From: Pseudomonas fortuita
GTDB taxonomy: Bacteria > Pseudomonadota > Gammaproteobacteria > Pseudomonadales > Pseudomonadaceae
DNA: 64,000 nucleotides
NCBI RefSeq assembly: GCF_026898135.2
Contig: NZ_CP114035.2
Coordinates: 1,157,501-1,221,500 of the forward strand
Reading direction: 5' to 3'
In this document: positions 8,039 through 16,629 of the stretch, in pieces
Position numbering within the stretch: the first letter of the stretch is position 1
Layout of the letters: each line of letters opens with the position of its first letter
Translations under genes and position numbers: made by a program
The notes under the pieces: model-generated
Seen by the model: the letters and a program-made list of their open reading frames with translations, nothing else
What the model was told of the DNA's origin: nothing
Database searches by the model: none

Positions 8039-8458
8039 ATGCACCAGCCCTACGTGTTGATCCACCAGGCTCGCCCATCACACCAGATCATCCTGCACCA
8101 GGCCCTCAATGCCCAAGGCATGTTCAACGTGCGCATCAGCGCAAACGCAACCGACCTGGACGCCTGCCTGGCCGCTGAACGTGGGCCCGATCTGCTGATT
8201 CTTGACCATGCCATGCCAACCCGGGCGGGCCTTGCCTTGCTCGCACGGCAGCATCGATCACGTGCGCTGTTGTTCGTCGGCCAAGCCACTCCCAAACACC
8301 AGGACCTTGCCCAGGCGGCAAGAAATCGGGGCCTTTGGGTGCTCGCCGAACTCCCCTGGCCGCTTTCTACCACACGCCTGCAGCGTGCCTTGCAAGCGCT
8401 GCAAGCCCGCCCGTGGCGGCGTATTCAAACTGTCACGTCTGCCACGCATGCTCACTGA
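8039..8458 (+). CDS. Degenerate receiver-domain-like protein
   Basis: 139 residues, starting at ATG 8039 with AGGAG seven bases upstream. The fold looks like a stand-alone CheY-type receiver: beta-1 YVLIHQ, beta-3 DLLILDHAMP with Asp56 at the phosphorylation position, and beta-5 LWVLAELPWPLS. The acidic pair after beta-1 is missing (HQARPSH), the Thr/Ser after beta-4 is absent (LLFVGQ), and the Lys of the usual K-P after beta-5 is Leu. So it keeps the acceptor Asp and little else. There is no output domain; the C-terminus is basic (QALQARPWRR). Its function is unknown; it may be a phosphorylation-independent adaptor or regulator. Confidence 0.65.
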   Translation: MHQPYVLIHQARPSHQIILHQALNAQGMFNVRISANATDLDACLAAERGPDLLILDHAMPTRAGLALLARQHRSRALLFVGQATPKHQDLAQAARNRGLWVLAELPWPLSTTRLQRALQALQARPWRRIQTVTSATHAH

Positions 8459-8536
8459 AACTGCGCGGCATGACGAACTTTGCGCTGCGCTTGTTGGTCA
8501 GTTCCTTTAGATCCCACCACGCAGCGAGTGACCCGG

Positions 8537-8818
8537 ATGGAAAGAATCTGCAAACTGCTCAACGAAGCCCTGACGCCTTACCAGGCCCAGCTCGGCGTTG
8601 CCGATGCCAGCGGTAATCGCCAATTGACCCTGCACGACCGTGTCGCCGGCATTACGCTACGGCGCACGGTCAGCGAGCGTCAGTTGCAGGAGCAGCGCCT
8701 GTTGATCGATCTGGTAGATGGCCTGCACCGTGACTTGCAGATCGCCGAAGGGCGTTTGCAGCCCTGTGTGATCGCGGCGCTGCAGCAGCGTCAGGAACCG
8801 AGGGGAACCTTTGCCTGA
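8537..8818 (+). CDS. DUF3509 family small protein
   Basis: 93 residues, MERICKLLNEALTPYQ at the start and SERQLQEQRLLIDLVDGLHRDL in the middle. This matches a small Pseudomonas-restricted family (DUF3509) with no known function. It is soluble, with no signal peptide or membrane segment. ATG 8537 is preferred over upstream in-frame starts because family members begin at this ME-R-I sequence. It lies 78 bases after the receiver-like gene on the same strand and converges with the next gene. Co-transcription with the receiver gene is possible but not shown. Confidence 0.65.
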   Translation: MERICKLLNEALTPYQAQLGVADASGNRQLTLHDRVAGITLRRTVSERQLQEQRLLIDLVDGLHRDLQIAEGRLQPCVIAALQQRQEPRGTFA

Positions 8819-8910
8819 GTAGTTCATCAGACAGTGTAAGGGTAGCCAGCCAGTGCTTTGCTCCGGTGCTGGCAAGGCTGCCTCGGGAAGCCTCAATGGC
8901 TTTCGCTTGG

Positions 8911-8947
8911 CCCCGGGCGTCTTCCCCAGCGTCCGGGGTTTCTTTTT
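8911..8947. terminator. Terminator between convergent genes
   Basis: CCCCGG (8911-8916), a long loop, then CCGGGG (8933-8938) followed by TTTCTTTTTT. The T-rich tail supports termination of the plus-strand DUF3509 transcript. Confidence 0.6.
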
Positions 8948-8990
8948 TCCGGTAAGGCTTTTACAGGCCCCAGGCATGCTGATCAACCGG

Positions 8991-9866
8991 CTATTGGTCT
9001 TCGAAGAAGTGCTTGCTTTCTTCCAGGTAGTCTTCATGCAGCGCCGGGTCCAGCCAGCGCGCGTACCACTGCGGCAACACATTCCGGCGCAGTGCAGGCA
9101 AGAGCTGGTCGATATGCGCGATCGCTGCGCGCCCTAGCGGGCTGTCCGAGCAACCTACATGCAAAAACTGGTAGCGCGCCACCCCCTGCACAGGATGAAA
9201 CTGGTAATCCGCCAGTGAGCCCCCTTGCTGCTGAATCAGATAACGCACTTCCGGCCAGTACCCGAGCACCATGCGCAGGCGCCCCAGCTGTTGCATCTGC
9301 AGCAGGTTGGCGGTGGCATCATTGCCGTAATGGCGGCTGAGCACGCTGTCGGGCAACTGGCGCAGGATGGCGTCAATCTGGGTGCCGTAGCTGCGCTCGG
9401 CAACAATTCCGAGCTTCAGCGAGTCGTTGCTCAGCAGGCCATGCAGGTCTACCTGCTGCCCGTCGAGGTAGGGTGCCACCAGCGCCTGGTTTTCCTGGCG
9501 CAGCACCAGGCCACCGCTGAGCACGCCCAGCGATGGCATGGAAAAGCGCACATATTCGGCACGTTCCGCGGTCCATAGCAGTGTCGGGTCGCAGGTGAAG
9601 CTGTTGCGGTCTTGCAGCATCTGGATGCCGCGGGCGCGGTTGACCCGTACGATGCTGTGGTCGTATTCAGGCATCTGCCCGATGAGCAGCGGCAACAACT
9701 GGTCGATTACCCCTTGGCCTTTTTCCGTGCCGTGAAAAATGGTGAAGGGCGGCAGGTCACGTACCAGCCAGACGATGCGTTCTTTGGCACTGACCGGCTG
9801 CAGGAGCAATGCGGGCAGTAGCCCGCACAGCAGGATCAGGTGGCGTAACCCGCGGGCAGCGCGCAT
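8991..9866 (-). CDS. Periplasmic solute-binding-like protein (TIGR02285-type)
   Basis: 291 residues with a signal peptide (GLRHLILLCGLLPALLLQPVSA, cleaved near 28). The mature part begins ERIVWLVRDLPPFTIFHG, which resembles the start of family-3 amino-acid binding proteins and the TIGR02285 group of orphan periplasmic binding-like proteins. No transporter permease or ATPase is adjacent. Such orphans often act as periplasmic sensors or have lost transport; the ligand cannot be predicted. It starts 21 bases after the end of the CoA-transferase gene on the same strand, so the two are probably co-transcribed. Confidence 0.7.
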   Translation of the reverse strand: MRAARGLRHLILLCGLLPALLLQPVSAKERIVWLVRDLPPFTIFHGTEKGQGVIDQLLPLLIGQMPEYDHSIVRVNRARGIQMLQDRNSFTCDPTLLWTAERAEYVRFSMPSLGVLSGGLVLRQENQALVAPYLDGQQVDLHGLLSNDSLKLGIVAERSYGTQIDAILRQLPDSVLSRHYGNDATANLLQMQQLGRLRMVLGYWPEVRYLIQQQGGSLADYQFHPVQGVARYQFLHVGCSDSPLGRAAIAHIDQLLPALRRNVLPQWYARWLDPALHEDYLEESKHFFEDQ

Positions 9867-9887
9867 GGGCGAGGGCGGCGACAGGCG

Positions 9888-11087
9888 TCAGACCGCGCCG
9901 GCTTCGCGCAGGCCGGCAATGGCCGCCGCGTCATAGCCCAGGCGGGTAAGCAGTGCTTCGGTATGTTCGCCCAGCGCCGGGCCGACCCACTCGGTGGAAC
10001 CAGGCGTATCCGACAGCTTGGGCACGATGCCCGGCATGCGGAATGGCTTGCCGTCCGGCAGCTTGGCTTGCAAGAACATCTCCCGCGCCAGGTACTGCGG
10101 GTCCTTGAACATGTCCTCGGCCGAATAGATACGGCTGGCGGGCACTTCGGCCGTGGTCAGTACCTGCATCAATTGCTCCAGGGGCAGGCTGTTGGCCCAG
10201 CGGTCGATCACCCCGTACAGTTCGTCTCGGCGCAGGTCACGGCCATCGTTGCTGGCCAAGGTCGGGTCTTCTGCCAGGTCGGCACGGCCGATGGCCTGCA
10301 TGAAGCGCTTGAAGATTGCATCGCCGTTGGCGCCGATCTGCACGTGCTTGCCGTCGGCGCTGGTATGGATCGAGGAGGGCGTGATACCCGGCATGATGTT
10401 GCCGGTGCGCTCGCGGATAAAGCCGAACACATCGAATTCCGGGACCATGCTTTCCATCATGGCGAAAATCGCCTCGTACAGCGCCACGTCCACCACCTGG
10501 CCCTGGCCGCCATTGACTTCACGGTGGCGCAGCGCCATCAGCGCGCCGATTACCCCCCACAAGGCGGCAATCGAGTCACCGATGGAAATGCCCGTGCGCA
10601 CCGGCGGGCGGTCGTCGAAGCCGGTGATGTAGCGCAAACCGCCCATCGACTCGCCCACGGCGCCAAAGCCCGGCTGGTCTTTCATCGGCCCGGTCTGGCC
10701 AAAGCCCGAAAGGCGCACCATCACCAGGCCCGGGTTCAGCGCATGCAGCACATCCCAGCCCAGGCCGAGCTTTTCCAGCACGCCCGGGCGGAAGTTCTCG
10801 ATCAGGATGTCGGCGTCGGCCAGCAGGCGCTTCAGAATCTCGCGGCCCTCGGGGTGCTTGAGGTTGAGGGTGAGCGATTGCTTGTTGCGCGCCTGCACGA
10901 ACCACCACAGCGAAGTGCCCTCGTACAGCTTGCGCCACTTGCGCAACGGGTCGCCGCCGTCGGGGGATTCGACCTTGATCACCTCGGCGCCGAATTCGGC
11001 ACAGATGCGCGAGGCAAACGGCCCGGCAATCAGGGTGCCAAGTTCGACAACTTTGAGGCCGGCGAGGGGTTTGCTGGGCGTCGACAT
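9888..11087 (-). CDS. CaiB/BaiF family (class III) CoA-transferase
   Basis: 399 residues. N-terminal LKVVELGTLIAGPFASRICAEFGAEVIKVE is the family signature, and Asp171 in SIGDSIAALWG sits at the position of the catalytic Asp that forms the acyl-aspartyl anhydride. NFRPGVLEKLGLGW and VRLSGFGQTGP are also conserved. These enzymes move CoA between carboxylic acids (formyl, succinyl, carnitine, glutarate and others); the substrate is not readable here. There is no acyl-CoA dehydrogenase or LysR neighbour to suggest glutarate metabolism. It is divergent from yaeQ. Confidence 0.85.
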   Translation of the reverse strand: MSTPSKPLAGLKVVELGTLIAGPFASRICAEFGAEVIKVESPDGGDPLRKWRKLYEGTSLWWFVQARNKQSLTLNLKHPEGREILKRLLADADILIENFRPGVLEKLGLGWDVLHALNPGLVMVRLSGFGQTGPMKDQPGFGAVGESMGGLRYITGFDDRPPVRTGISIGDSIAALWGVIGALMALRHREVNGGQGQVVDVALYEAIFAMMESMVPEFDVFGFIRERTGNIMPGITPSSIHTSADGKHVQIGANGDAIFKRFMQAIGRADLAEDPTLASNDGRDLRRDELYGVIDRWANSLPLEQLMQVLTTAEVPASRIYSAEDMFKDPQYLAREMFLQAKLPDGKPFRMPGIVPKLSDTPGSTEWVGPALGEHTEALLTRLGYDAAAIAGLREAGAV

Positions 11088-11218
11088 GGGGTATCCGTGG
11101 CAGCTGGGCAGAGCCGTGGTTTTATCACACGTCGGTTTCGCCGGGTACTGCTGCGGCGCATGGAGAGAGCGGATGGGTTAGACTGTGCCACTTTTCTTTT
11201 GCACGAAGCCCGTCGACC

Positions 11219-11761
11219 ATGGCCCAGCCGTCCACCACCTACAAGTTCGAATTGAATCTGACCGACCTTGATCGCAATGTCTACGAAAGCGTCAAGCAGA
11301 CCATTGCCCGCCATCCTTCGGAAACGGAAGAGCGTATGGCGGTTCGTCTGTTGGCGTACGCGCTCTGGTACAACGAGAACTTGTCGTTTGGCCGCGGTCT
11401 TTCGGATGTCGATGAGCCGGCGCTGTGGGAAAAGAGCCTGGATGATCGCGTGTTGCACTGGATCGAAGTTGGCCAGCCAGACGCCGACCGCCTGACCTGG
11501 TGCTCGCGCCGTACCGAACGCACCAGCCTGCTGGCCTATGGCAGCCTGCGTGTGTGGGAAGGCAAGGTGGTAGGTGCCGTGAAGAACCTGAAAAACCTGA
11601 ACATCGCTGCCGTGCCTCAGGAGGTGCTGGAGACGCTGGCTACCGACATGCCGCGCAGCATCAAGTGGGACGTGATGATCAGTGAAGGTACGGTGTTCGT
11701 GACCGATGACCGTGGCCAGCACGAGGTGCAACTGCAGTGGCTGCTCGGTGAGCGTGGCTGA
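11219..11761 (+). CDS. yaeQ: YaeQ family protein
   Basis: 180 residues, the family length. It begins TTYKFELNLTDLDRNVYES and contains ETEERMAVRLLAYALWYNENL and ending motifs WDVMISEGTVFVTDD, all typical of YaeQ, a compact protein with a PD-(D/E)XK-nuclease-like fold. Its function is unsettled; E. coli YaeQ was once linked to suppression of RfaH loss. It is followed after 8 bases by recJ, so the two share a transcript, which fits a nucleic-acid-related role but does not prove it. Confidence 0.88.
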   Translation: MAQPSTTYKFELNLTDLDRNVYESVKQTIARHPSETEERMAVRLLAYALWYNENLSFGRGLSDVDEPALWEKSLDDRVLHWIEVGQPDADRLTWCSRRTERTSLLAYGSLRVWEGKVVGAVKNLKNLNIAAVPQEVLETLATDMPRSIKWDVMISEGTVFVTDDRGQHEVQLQWLLGERG

Positions 11762-11769
11762 AGCGACCT

Positions 11770-13479
11770 ATGCGTATCGAACCTCGCCCCCTGCCGCCGA
11801 CACTGCCATTTCTGGGTAACTTGCCACCCTTGCTGACCCGTCTGTACGCCGCGCGCGGCGTACAGTGCGAGGCCGAGCTCGACAAAAGCCTGGCGCGCCT
11901 GCTGCCGTACCAGCAACTCAAGGGCATCGAGGCCGGTGTCGACCTGCTGGTCGAGGCGCTGGACCAGCGCCAGCGCATTCTTATCGTTGGCGATTTCGAT
12001 GCCGATGGCGCCACGGCCAGCACCGTCGGGGTGCTGGGCCTGCGGCTGCTGGGTGCGGCCCACGTCGATTACCTGGTGCCCAACCGCTTCGAATACGGCT
12101 ATGGCCTGACCCCGGAAATCGTCGAGGTGGCGCTGCAGCGTCAGCCGCAACTGCTGATCACCGTGGACAATGGTATTTCCAGCGTCGAGGGTGTGGCGGC
12201 AGCCAAGGCCGCCGGGCTCAAGGTGCTGGTCACTGACCACCACCTGCCAGGCCAGCAACTGCCCGATGCCGACGCTATCATCAACCCCAACCAGCCTGGC
12301 TGTACGTTCCCGAGCAAGGCGCTGGCCGGGGTAGGGGTGATCTTCTATGTGCTGATGGCCCTGCGCGCGCGCCTGCGCAGCCTGGGGCGCTATGAGACGC
12401 AAGCACAGCCGAACATCGGCGAGCTGCTCGACCTGGTCGCGTTGGGCAGCGTTGCCGACGTGGTACCGCTGGATGCCAACAACCGCATCCTGGTGCATCA
12501 GGGCCTTGAGCGCATCCGCGCCGGTCGCGCCCGCCCAGGGCTTAAAGCAATTCTCGAAGTGGCCCGCCGCGATCACCGGCGTATCACCTCGACTGACCTT
12601 GGCTTCATCCTCGGCCCGCGGCTGAACGCCGCCGGTCGCCTGGACGACATGAGCCTGGGCATCGAGTGCCTGCTGTGCGAAGACGCGGCGCTGGCCCAGG
12701 ACATGGCCCAGCAGCTTGACGAGTTGAACCAGGACCGCAAGTCCATCGAGCAGGGCATGCAACGCGAGGCCCTGGCCCAGCTCAGGGACCTGCCGGTGGA
12801 GTCCATGCCGTATGGGTTGTGCCTGTTCGATGCCGACTGGCACCAGGGCGTGATCGGTATTCTGGCTTCGCGGCTGAAAGAGCGTTACCACCGGCCTACC
12901 ATCGCCTTCGCCGATGCCGGTGAAGGCATGCTCAAAGGGTCGGCGCGGTCGGTACCAGGCTTCCACATCCGCGATGCACTGGATGCCGTGGCGGCGCGCC
13001 ACCCACAACTGATCAGCAAGTTCGGCGGCCACGCCATGGCTGCGGGCTTATCGTTGCCTGAGGGTAATTTCCCGGCCTTTGCCGAGGCGTTTGACGAAGA
13101 AGTGCGTCGTCAGCTGCGTGAGGAAGACCTGACAGGCCGGCTGTTGTCAGATGGCAGCCTGGCCGTGGAGGAATTTCACCTCGACCTGGCCAAGGCCCTG
13201 CGCCATGCCGGGCCTTGGGGCCAGCATTTTCCTGAGCCGCTGTTTCATGGCGTGTTCCAGTTGGTGGAGCAGCGCGTGGTGGGCGAGCGGCACCTGAAGG
13301 TGGTGCTCAAGAGCGAATGTGGCTCGGTGCGACTGGATGGCATTGCTTTTGGCGTCGACCGCGAAGTGTGGCCGAACCCGACCGTGCGCTGGGTCGAACT
13401 GGCGTACAAGCTGGATGTGAACGAGTTTCGTGGCAACGAAAGTGTGCAGTTGATGATTGCCCACATGGAGCCGCGCTGA
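11770..13479 (+). CDS. recJ: Single-stranded-DNA-specific exonuclease RecJ
   Basis: 569 residues. RecJ is the 5'-3' ssDNA exonuclease of the RecF pathway, mismatch repair and base-excision repair. DHH phosphoesterase motifs are present: LIVGDFDADGAT (Asp75, Asp77, Asp79), DNGISS, and DHH at 156-158 (TDHHLPG). The DHHA1 part carries KFGGHAMAAGLSL, and a C-terminal OB-fold region follows. It is coupled to yaeQ with an 8-base gap. A repeat-rich gap follows its stop. Confidence 0.97.
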   Translation: MRIEPRPLPPTLPFLGNLPPLLTRLYAARGVQCEAELDKSLARLLPYQQLKGIEAGVDLLVEALDQRQRILIVGDFDADGATASTVGVLGLRLLGAAHVDYLVPNRFEYGYGLTPEIVEVALQRQPQLLITVDNGISSVEGVAAAKAAGLKVLVTDHHLPGQQLPDADAIINPNQPGCTFPSKALAGVGVIFYVLMALRARLRSLGRYETQAQPNIGELLDLVALGSVADVVPLDANNRILVHQGLERIRAGRARPGLKAILEVARRDHRRITSTDLGFILGPRLNAAGRLDDMSLGIECLLCEDAALAQDMAQQLDELNQDRKSIEQGMQREALAQLRDLPVESMPYGLCLFDADWHQGVIGILASRLKERYHRPTIAFADAGEGMLKGSARSVPGFHIRDALDAVAARHPQLISKFGGHAMAAGLSLPEGNFPAFAEAFDEEVRRQLREEDLTGRLLSDGSLAVEEFHLDLAKALRHAGPWGQHFPEPLFHGVFQLVEQRVVGERHLKVVLKSECGSVRLDGIAFGVDREVWPNPTVRWVELAYKLDVNEFRGNESVQLMIAHMEPR

Positions 13480-13521
13480 CGGGGTCGCTGGGCTTGCCTT
13501 GAGTTGTTTGGTGTGGCGGAA

Positions 13522-13771
13522 ATCGAGCGCCGCCCGCGCGGCGCATCGCGACGCAAGGCCGCTCCCACATTTGTTGCAACGTGCCAAACCTGCAAGGCCA
13601 TGGTTGCGCGCCTTGTTGGTCTGACGATGCCTGTGCGCTGACGCTGTTATCGCTCCACCAGCCTTCCGTCATGCGCCAAGGCTGCCAACCATGGCCTCAC
13701 AGACATGGCCACGTTGCAACAAATGTGGGAGCGGCCTTGCGTCGCGATGCGCCGCGCGGGCGGCGCTCGAT
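13522..13771. repeat. 62-bp perfect inverted repeat pair fused to REP cores
   Basis: Arm 1 (13522-13583) and arm 2 (13710-13771) are exact reverse complements over 62 bases and enclose a 126-base spacer. Each arm runs from the palindrome family ATCGAGCGCCGCCCGC through a CGCGACGCAAGG linker into the REP core GGCCGCTCCCACA and an outer TTTGTTGCAACGT. It lies in the 485-base gap between recJ and the reductase gene. I see no gene in the spacer or elsewhere in this gap. Confidence 0.9.
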
Positions 13772-13801
13772 CTCACCGGCGACATCACTTTCGAGCCTGA
13801 C

Positions 13802-13838
13802 ACCCGCACCCCACCCGCACCCCACCCGCACTCCACCC
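13802..13838. repeat. Short tandem repeat, 11-bp unit
   Basis: The unit ACCCGCACCCC occurs twice exactly, once with one change (ACCCGCACTCC), and then as a partial unit ACCC. It is a C-rich minisatellite between the inverted repeat and the promoter region of the reductase gene. Confidence 0.8.
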
Positions 13839-13964
13839 AAAATCCCATGGAACCTCCCCCCCACCCATTCTGGTCTAGTCTGAAGTTATGACCGGACCTG
13901 GGCCAGGGACGTGCAATTGAGTGCCCGGGCCGGATCACCATTGGAGTTCTTGGGAGGTGCCCTC

Positions 13965-15071
13965 ATGAGCCTGCTGCTCGAGCCTTACACCCTGCGTCAG
14001 CTGACCCTGCCCAACCGCATCGCCGTATCGCCGATGTGCCAGTATTCCGCCATCGATGGCCTGGCCAACGACTGGCACCTTGTCCATTTAGGCAGCCGTG
14101 CGGTGGGTGGCGCGGGTTTGGTGATCACGGAAGCCGTGGCGGTTACTGCCGATGGCCGCATCACCGCCGAAGACCTCGGCCTGTGGGACGATGCCCAGAT
14201 TGCACCGCTGCAACGCATCACCCGTTTCATTACCGCCCAGGGGGCCGTGCCGGGCATACAATTGGCGCACGCCGGGCGCAAGGCCAGTACCTACCGCCCA
14301 TGGCTGGGCAAACAGGGCAGTGTGAAAGTCGAAGAGGGAGGCTGGCAGCCAGTAGGCCCATCGAAGATCGCCTTCGACCCGCAACACACAGCGCCACACG
14401 AGCTGACCCAGGACGAGATCCAGGGCGTAATCGCGGCCTTTGTCGCCTCGACTGAGCGCGCCTTGAAGGCCGGTTTCAAGGTGGTCGAAATACACGCCGC
14501 CCATGGTTACCTGCTGCATCAGTTCCTGTCACCGTTGAGCAACCAGCGCCGCGACGAGTACGGCAGTTGCTTTGAAAACCGTATCCGCCTGACCCTGCAG
14601 GTGGTCGAGGCCGTGCGCACGGTGTGGCCTGCCGAATTGCCGCTATTGGTGCGGGTTTCGGCAACCGATTGGGTCGAGGATGGCTGGAACCCGGATGAAA
14701 CTGTCGAACTGGCTCGTCGCCTGCGAGGGTTGGGTGTGGACCTGATCGATGTGTCCTCTGGCGGTACCTCGGTAAACGCCGAGATCCCCACCGGCCCCGG
14801 CTACCAGACCCGCTTCGCCGAACGTGTGCGCAAGGAATCGGAAATTGCCACCGGCACCGTGGGCATGATCACCGAACCGGCCCAGGCCGAACACATTCTG
14901 CGCACTGGCCAGGCCGACCTCATCTTCCTCGCCCGCGAACTGCTGCGCGACCCGTACTGGCCACTGCACGCCGACGACGACCTGGGCGGCAACAAGGCCA
15001 CCTGGCCTGCGCAGTACCAGCGCGCGACCAGCCGCGCCAACCCGATTCACGAGTCCGATTTGCGCGACTAG
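13965..15071 (+). CDS. NADH:flavin oxidoreductase of the old yellow enzyme family (YqjM/XenA-like)
   Basis: 368 residues in one TIM barrel. FMN-dependent ene-reductases of this class reduce activated C=C bonds and often xenobiotics such as nitro compounds. The thermophilic-like/YqjM branch is indicated by Cys25 in SPMCQYSA and the substrate-binding pair His177/His180 (EIHAAHGYLLHQFLSP). The start at ATG 13965 is chosen by GGGAGG eight bases upstream and by homology of SLLLEPYTLRQLTLPNRI to family N-termini. The physiological substrate is unknown. It stands alone, between the repeat gap and a minus-strand operon end. Confidence 0.88.
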   Translation: MSLLLEPYTLRQLTLPNRIAVSPMCQYSAIDGLANDWHLVHLGSRAVGGAGLVITEAVAVTADGRITAEDLGLWDDAQIAPLQRITRFITAQGAVPGIQLAHAGRKASTYRPWLGKQGSVKVEEGGWQPVGPSKIAFDPQHTAPHELTQDEIQGVIAAFVASTERALKAGFKVVEIHAAHGYLLHQFLSPLSNQRRDEYGSCFENRIRLTLQVVEAVRTVWPAELPLLVRVSATDWVEDGWNPDETVELARRLRGLGVDLIDVSSGGTSVNAEIPTGPGYQTRFAERVRKESEIATGTVGMITEPAQAEHILRTGQADLIFLARELLRDPYWPLHADDDLGGNKATWPAQYQRATSRANPIHESDLRD

Positions 15072-15116
15072 CGTACCGGCCTGCGGGTGATTTGCGAAAT
15101 TTTGTGCAGGGCAGAA

Positions 15117-15144
15117 ATCGAGCGCCGCCCGCGCGGCGCTCGAT
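15117..15144. repeat. Palindrome ATCGAGCGCCGC-CCGC-GCGGCGCTCGAT
   Basis: A perfect 12-bp stem with a CCGC loop between the convergent ends of the reductase gene and the aldehyde dehydrogenase gene. The same core is found in the 13.5-kb repeat and, with longer arms, at 37.2 kb. It may act as a bidirectional transcription barrier. Confidence 0.85.
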
Positions 15145-15187
15145 CTCGTAGGCGCCACAACTCTAACGACAGACTCCAACGCTTTCC

Positions 15188-16612
15188 TCAATGCTTGATC
15201 ATCACATGCCGCACGCAGGTGTAGTCCTCCAGCCCATACATCGACATATCCTTCCCATACCCTGAATGCTTCTGCCCGCCATGGGGCATTTCGCTGACCA
15301 GCATGAAGTGGGTATTCACCCAGGTGCAGCCGTACTGCAAGCGCGCCGCCAGGCGGTGGGCGCGGCCGGTGTCGCGGGTCCACACCGATGAGGCAAGGCC
15401 GTAGTTGGAGTCGTTGGCCCATTCCAGCGCCTGCGCTTCGTCTTTAAAGCGCGTGACCGAGACCACTGGGCCGAATACTTCGTTGCGCACGATCTCGTCG
15501 TCCTGCAGGGCGTCGGCCAGCACGGTCGGCTCGAAGTAGAAACCATTGCCCTCAATCGCCTTGCCACCCGTCACCAGGCGAATGTGCGGTTGGGCGATGG
15601 CCCGCTGCACCAGCCCGGCGACCTTGTCGCGGTGCTGGGCACTGATCAGCGGCCCCAGTTCGGTGTCCTCGGCCTCCTGCAGGCCAGGTTTCAGGCTCGC
15701 TACTGCTGCACCCAGGCCCTCGACGAAGCGGTCGTAGATACCGTCCTGCACATAAAGGCGACAGGCTGCGGTGCAGTCCTGGCCGGCGTTGTAGAAGCCG
15801 AACGTGCGGATGCCGTCGATGGCGGCGTCGATGTCAGCATCATCAAACACCAGCACAGGCGCCTTGCCACCCAGCTCCATGTGCATGCGTTTCACGCTGT
15901 CGGCGGTGGCGCTGATGATGTGCGCGCCCGTGGGGATGGAGCCTGTCAGCGACACCATGCGCACCTTGGGATGGCTGACCAGCGGGTTGCCGACGGTCTG
16001 GCCGCGGCCAAAGAGAATGTTCAGCACGCCCGGCGGCAGCAGGTCCTGGGCCAGTTCACCCAGTCGCAAGGCGGTCAGCGGGGTCAGTTCGGAGGGTTTG
16101 ATCACCACCGTGTTGCCGGCTGCCAAGGCCGGCGCGATCTTCCAGGCCAGCATCATCAACGGGTAGTTCCAGGGTGCGATGGAGGCCACCACACCCAACG
16201 GGTCGCGACGGATCATCGAGGTGTGGCCCGGCAGATATTCGCCGGCCGCCGAGCCGCCCAGGCAGCGCGCCGCACCGGCAAAGTAGCGGAACACATCGGC
16301 AATCGCCGGGATTTCGTCGTTCAGCGCCGCGCTGAGGGGCTTGCCGCAGTTCTGCGATTCCAGCCGGGCCAGTTCATCGCCATGGGCTTCGATGGCGTCC
16401 GCCAGCGCCAGCAAGGTTTGCGAGCGGTCCTTGGGGCTGGTTTGCGACCAGCTGTCGAAGGCTTGGTCGGCGGCGCGCACGGCGCTGTCCACCTGGGCCT
16501 CGGTGGCTTCGTTGATTTGCGCCAGGGCCGTACCCAGCGCCGGGTTGAGCACGGTCCAGGCCGGGCCTTGACCTGCGACCAGCTGGCCATTGATCAGCAT
16601 CTGCGTTTGCAT
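15188..16612 (-). CDS. patD: Gamma-aminobutyraldehyde dehydrogenase
   Basis: 474 residues from the chosen start, the length of E. coli PatD. It oxidises 4-aminobutanal to GABA in putrescine breakdown. Catalytic Cys280 (GQDCTAAC) and Glu246 (MELGG) are present, with the NAD-site APWNYP and LTGSIPTG. An in-frame ATG at 16633 exists, but GGAGGAG six bases before 16612 and alignment of [12 protein letters not shown] with PatD favour 16612. It is the last gene of the polyamine ABC operon and directly follows the permease gene. Confidence 0.9.
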   Translation of the reverse strand: MQTQMLINGQLVAGQGPAWTVLNPALGTALAQINEATEAQVDSAVRAADQAFDSWSQTSPKDRSQTLLALADAIEAHGDELARLESQNCGKPLSAALNDEIPAIADVFRYFAGAARCLGGSAAGEYLPGHTSMIRRDPLGVVASIAPWNYPLMMLAWKIAPALAAGNTVVIKPSELTPLTALRLGELAQDLLPPGVLNILFGRGQTVGNPLVSHPKVRMVSLTGSIPTGAHIISATADSVKRMHMELGGKAPVLVFDDADIDAAIDGIRTFGFYNAGQDCTAACRLYVQDGIYDRFVEGLGAAVASLKPGLQEAEDTELGPLISAQHRDKVAGLVQRAIAQPHIRLVTGGKAIEGNGFYFEPTVLADALQDDEIVRNEVFGPVVSVTRFKDEAQALEWANDSNYGLASSVWTRDTGRAHRLAARLQYGCTWVNTHFMLVSEMPHGGQKHSGYGKDMSMYGLEDYTCVRHVMIKH

Positions 16613-16629
16613 CGGGGGCTCCTCCAGTG

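Noticed and set aside
13584..13709. A hidden gene or small RNA inside the 62-bp inverted repeat
   Set aside because: I see no Shine-Dalgarno plus start with family-like protein, and no promoter-terminator pair in the 126-base spacer.
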